DNA from: Evernia prunastri | Taxonomy: Eukaryota > Ascomycota > Lecanoromycetes > Lecanorales > Parmeliaceae | DNA: 64,000 bases | NCBI GenBank assembly: GCA_003184365.1 | Contig: NKYR01000101.1 | Coordinates: 92,417-156,416, forward strand | Reading direction: 5' to 3' | Shown here: positions 60,401 to 64,000 of the stretch, piece after piece | Numbering within the stretch: the first letter of the stretch is position 1 | How the letters are laid out: every line of letters starts with the position of its first letter | The notes under the pieces: generated by a model | What the model was told of the DNA's origin: nothing | The model's input: the letters and a program-made list of their open reading frames with translations, nothing else | Databases searched by the model: none | Translations under genes and position numbers: made by a program

Positions 60401-63400
60401 CCGTGGAAAACGCGCTCAAGTCAGACCCTAGGGTCCGCGCTGTTATGAGAGCCCGGGCGACCAAGCAGCGTTTCCCAGTCAGCCAATGGGTCGAAGATCT
60501 GGAAAAGCTTCAATCTTCGGCAATAGATATAAGTCATAAACAGGCGGCAAGAAAAAGGCGCCCCATCTTCGACTCCCCAAACACCTCGACTATTCTGGAG
60601 ACTCCAGGCTTGTTGAGTGTGCTGCAATCAAGTGTTACGGCATCACTGCGTCCGCGCTCCGCATTGGTCCAAGCCTCAAATCACAGAAGATCCTTGACTA
60701 CTATCTCTGAAGTACCACGACATTCCTGGACGACGCAAGCTTCACACCAGGCTAAGCATTTGCGTTCTCTCTCCGAAGGACGTACATTCGTCGAATCCGG
60801 CTCAGGTCTCGGAAGCAAAATTGGCCCTGGCAGCAGACGAAGGGCTCCACCACCACTACTCTTAAGCGGTTCCTCAAATGCAGCTACCAGACCTGATCTT
60901 CATGCAATTCGTGGGCCAGGTGACGAAGAGCCGACAAACAGTCAACCGCGAGCGCCAGTACCTCGCTCTCCCTCTTCGCCAAATCTTCGTACAGGGCCCG
61001 ATCTCAATGAGCAGGAGACCACTGAAATACCGGCGACACCGGAGAGGAGGCGATCCCTAACAATGCCGCAATTGCGACCGGCCGACAGGAAAGCCGTCCG
61101 ATTGATGGGAACGCAACTAAGCGCGAGTCGAGCAAGCGAGCTAACGTCCCCCCAACAATCTTCATCCTCCAGCGACGAGATCGCTTCTCACACACCGTCT
61201 ACCCCCGGGACACCTGTCACTCCAGGTAGTGCGTACTATACGCCACCACTGACCCCGACACCACCACCGTCCAGGATGTCCAGGGGACAGGTCAGCTTTC
61301 AGACTAACTCCACAGCTGCTACCTCAGTCAGTGGTGCCAATTCCACCGGGCACAATAATCGCAACAGCAGCGCAACTTCCATCAGTGCCGCTAAGACCTC
61401 CGATGCTGCCAGTGAAACCGGTGTTGGCAAAACCAGCGTCATACACTCTCCCCACGCGGTAGACTCCTTTCCGAGCTTGGGGCCCCACTACTTCCCACAC
61501 GGCGGTATAGCAGTACTGAGCACGTCAGATGTCAAGGAAGAGAGGCCGAATAATATCTCTCAAAACTTGGTACCATTCTTTTCCGACCCTGACAAGGAAT
61601 ACGAAAGCAAGTTCAAAAAAGAAATGAAAAGGCTGAATGGGAAAAATTCTGAGCACGATCTTTGCATCGAAGAGTACCTGTTGAAAAGCGAGAAGTCGTG
61701 GTTCGCTAAGCTCCGCGCGGCTGAGCTAAACAAGGCATCCAAGAGCAGCCATCCAGAAGAGCAGTCTTCCGAAACACTGACACAGGGAACCAATCAAGAA
61801 AGGGCTAGAGAGGACACTTTCGGTTCAGGGGCCAACCGCAAACTGCCTACAGGTTTGAAACGAATCTTGCGTTTAAAGATCGGAGACTGGCCTGTCTATT
61901 CGTTCCTTCTGGCATTCGTAAGAGAAGTCGACCCCTGCTTTCAATAGCGAGTGGTCTTGCTTACCGCGAATATCTCCCAGGGCCAGATCATAGCCGCCAA
62001 CTCATATCAGATCACGCTTCTCAATGGGACAGTCGGCGAATCAGCAACCAAGCTGTACATCATCGCATCGATATACACAGCCACCTCGCTCGGATGGTGG
62101 CTACTCTACCGACGACTGGAGACCGTCTACGTCGTATCCCTCCCATTCGTCTTCTACGGTCTCGCATTCTTCTTCATCGGTATCTCGCCTCTAGTCCCTC
62201 AGTCCGGTAGCACAAATTGGCTTCACAACGTCGCAACAGGTCTCTATGCCCTAGCTTCCTCAAGCGGAGCACTATACTTTGCGGTCAACTTCGCAGACGA
62301 AGGTACGAGACGAAGAGGTCTTACGAGCACGCAATTCAATCTCAGTGTTACTGATACTCGCACAGGCGGCGCACCAGTCACGTCGTTCGTCTACCGAGCG
62401 TGTGTGATTCAAGGGACGCAACAGATCTACGTCGTAGCTCTATGGTACTGGGGAGCCGCGCTCGCGAAAGCACAGGGCACGGTATCCGTCGTTGCGAACC
62501 TAAATGCATACCCAAAGATCATTGCACCCGTCTGCATCGTTGTTGCATGTGTTATGTGGACTGTCGGCGTGGTACTGTTCGTGGGCCTGCCCACGTACTA
62601 CCGCCAAGCCCCCGGGCATATTCCAGCGTTCTATCCCTCACTGCTGAGACGGAAGGTGATCCTAGTACGTCCCCAAAATCTTTCTTGTTCAGTGCGCTGT
62701 CCGATCCAGCTGACATACCACCCGCGACAGTGGTTCTTCGTTGTGGTGGTGATACATAATTACTTCCTATCTGCCCCATACGGCCGGAACTGGTTATACC
62801 TATGGTCGAGCCAGGCAGTACCAGCGTGGCTGATAGTGATTCTGATCATCGTATTTTTCGTCGGCGTATGGATCTTATTCCTCTACATATTCTCCCACAT
62901 GTCGAAAAGCCACTCGTGGGTCCTGCCAGTATTCGCCATGGGACTCGGTGCCCCTCGCTGGGCACAAATCCTCTGGAGTACCTCGAACATGGGCCAGTAT
63001 CTGCCCTGGACAGCGGGGCCGATCGCAAGTGGTGTGGCAGCACGGTCTTTATGGTTGTGGCTCGGAGTGCTAGATGCAGTACAGGGTGTCGGCAAGTCTT
63101 CACCCCTTTTCTCACCACCATAACCACTCTGTCCCATCTCTTGCACAACCAGAGCCATCATCTAGCTGACGCCTCCACCCATCCCACCAGGCTTCGGAAT
63201 GATACTGCTCCAAACCCTCACCCGCTTCCACGTCCTCTTCACGCTAATCGCCTCACAAATGCTCGGCTCCCTGATAACAATAGTCGCGCGAGCCACGGCG
63301 CCAGACAAAATCGGCCCGGGGAGTGTGTTTCCGAATTTCTGCATCAACCCTCGAGACGGGTTGGCCTCGGCGTGGTTTTGGGTCGCGTTGCTGTTACAAC

Positions 63401-63459
63401 TGGCCGTGCCTATAGGGTTCGGGGCGTTTTTCCGGAAGGAACAACTAAGTAAAGCATAG
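54420..63459 (+). CDS. Alpha-1,3-glucan synthase
   Basis: Seventeen exons: 54420-54770, 54824-54999, 55055-55318, 55461-55690, 55833-56299, 56374-56935, 57029-58631, 58681-59104, 59157-59193, 59258-59636, 59666-59710, 59871-60169, 60308-61917, 61981-62302, 62366-62664, 62731-63091 and 63191-63459, in phase throughout, about 2,565 residues. A signal peptide leads into an extracellular amylase-like domain (GGDIKGLQDSLDYLQGMGIK, DIDGFRIDK, SGEVVAGNTFG). One membrane segment follows near residue 1071. The cytosolic GT5 domain has KVKIGGLGVM (about 1191) and SRDEPFGLVAVEFGRKG with the two catalytic Glu (about 1590). A Ser/Thr-rich linker precedes a multi-spanning C-terminal export domain (GGAPVTSFVYRACVIQGTQQIYVVALWYWG). 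It makes cell-wall alpha-1,3-glucan. The intron number is high for the family. The last intron starts with GC, and intron 10 appears only 29 nt long. Confidence 0.93.
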
Positions 63460-64000
63460 AAGAGGAGGGCGGGTTGTTAGCAAGCTGGATAGAGAGTGAG
63501 TTCCATAAGTCTGGGTGAAGGTCTGGGTGAATGGGAAAGGATTTGGTGATCATGAAGGCAGTAAGAAACTCAATGGTAATATTCGTGCCTTTTAAGCGGA
63601 GTAGGTAATTATATCAGTCACAGTGGGGATACTGTAAAACAACCCTATAGACATGTTGGAGTCGTACGTTGACAGGTGGTAACTTATATAAAAGCAATGA
63701 AGCTTCCGAGATGGCCAAGCATGAGGAATGGAGATCATAATTATCGTGAACGAAAAGCACAATATGAATACAGTCCTGGAAGAGACCTACTTATGCTCTG
63801 TACCATTGATCACCACGAGGATATACACATGCATGAATGGACAAGTTGAAGGTGCTCATCGAGTTGGAAGGTGGTACCGGGAGGACCTGAGTTTAGCTTA
63901 GCATATACTTAGTCAGCAGGCAGGGATATCCTCCTGCAGGATCCTTCGTCTTCCATAGAATATCATCCTTTCTTCCCACTAAGAACCGTACATTCCAACT
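63460..64000. other. Downstream of the glucan synthase, no gene seen
   Basis: Ordinary intergenic or 3' UTR sequence up to the window edge. No frame with a recognisable motif was found. Confidence 0.4.

Noticed and set aside
61918..61947. A 30-nt intron in the glucan synthase
   Set aside because: A downstream AG at 61980 gives a 63-nt intron and a better join (LLAF to GQIIAANSYQITLL).
62303..62365. Extra 21-residue insertion in the glucan synthase export domain
   Set aside because: It is a stop-free 63-nt GT-AG intron; splicing restores the conserved DEGGAPVT.
62802..63452. Plus-strand 216-codon frame at the right end
   Set aside because: It runs in another frame over the last exons of the glucan synthase and has no family motif.

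Overview
This window is nuclear DNA of a filamentous ascomycete (Pezizomycotina). The evidence is short GT-AG introns of about 45-65 nt in nearly every gene, a cell-wall alpha-1,3-glucan synthase, remains of a highly reducing polyketide synthase (HR-PKS), a Pth11/rhodopsin-domain membrane protein, and a DUF7708-type protein that is restricted to fungi. The species cannot be named from the sequence. Exon-intron models were built by hand from splice signals, reading phase and family conservation.

Layout. 1-11 kb: tail of an unknown gene (+), a pyrroline-5-carboxylate reductase-like gene (-), a His/Pro-rich orphan (-), a gamma-glutamyltranspeptidase (+), a strand-asymmetric low-complexity tract, and a PHS-type phosphate transporter (-). 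11.3-16.3 kb: no convincing gene. 16-30 kb: a degenerating locus with a metallo-beta-lactamase-fold gene that has lost a metal-site Asp and its 3' end, an intact inositol/sugar MFS transporter, a tyrosine-recombinase element with identical 187-bp direct repeats, and an HR-PKS pseudogene without KS, methyltransferase and ACP. 30-41 kb: a Pth11-like membrane protein (+), a divergent pair made of a DUF7708/STAND-like protein (-) and an AAA ATPase (+), and a GH51 arabinofuranosidase (-) with a one-base frameshift. 42-52 kb: an SRPBCC protein, then two copies of a divergent two-gene module, each with a disordered charged protein (-) and an F-box-like protein (+). 54.4-63.5 kb: an apparently intact 17-exon alpha-1,3-glucan synthase (+).

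How the genes relate. Most are independent housekeeping or accessory genes: wall synthesis, glutathione turnover, phosphate and polyol uptake, arabinan use. The 16-30 kb stretch looks like a relic of a polyketide locus broken by nonsense changes, indels and a mobile element. The most unusual feature is the tandemly duplicated divergent module of uncharacterised proteins at 43.9-52.1 kb. Another is the AAA ATPase, whose Walker A motif is split over three exons including an 8-nt micro-exon.
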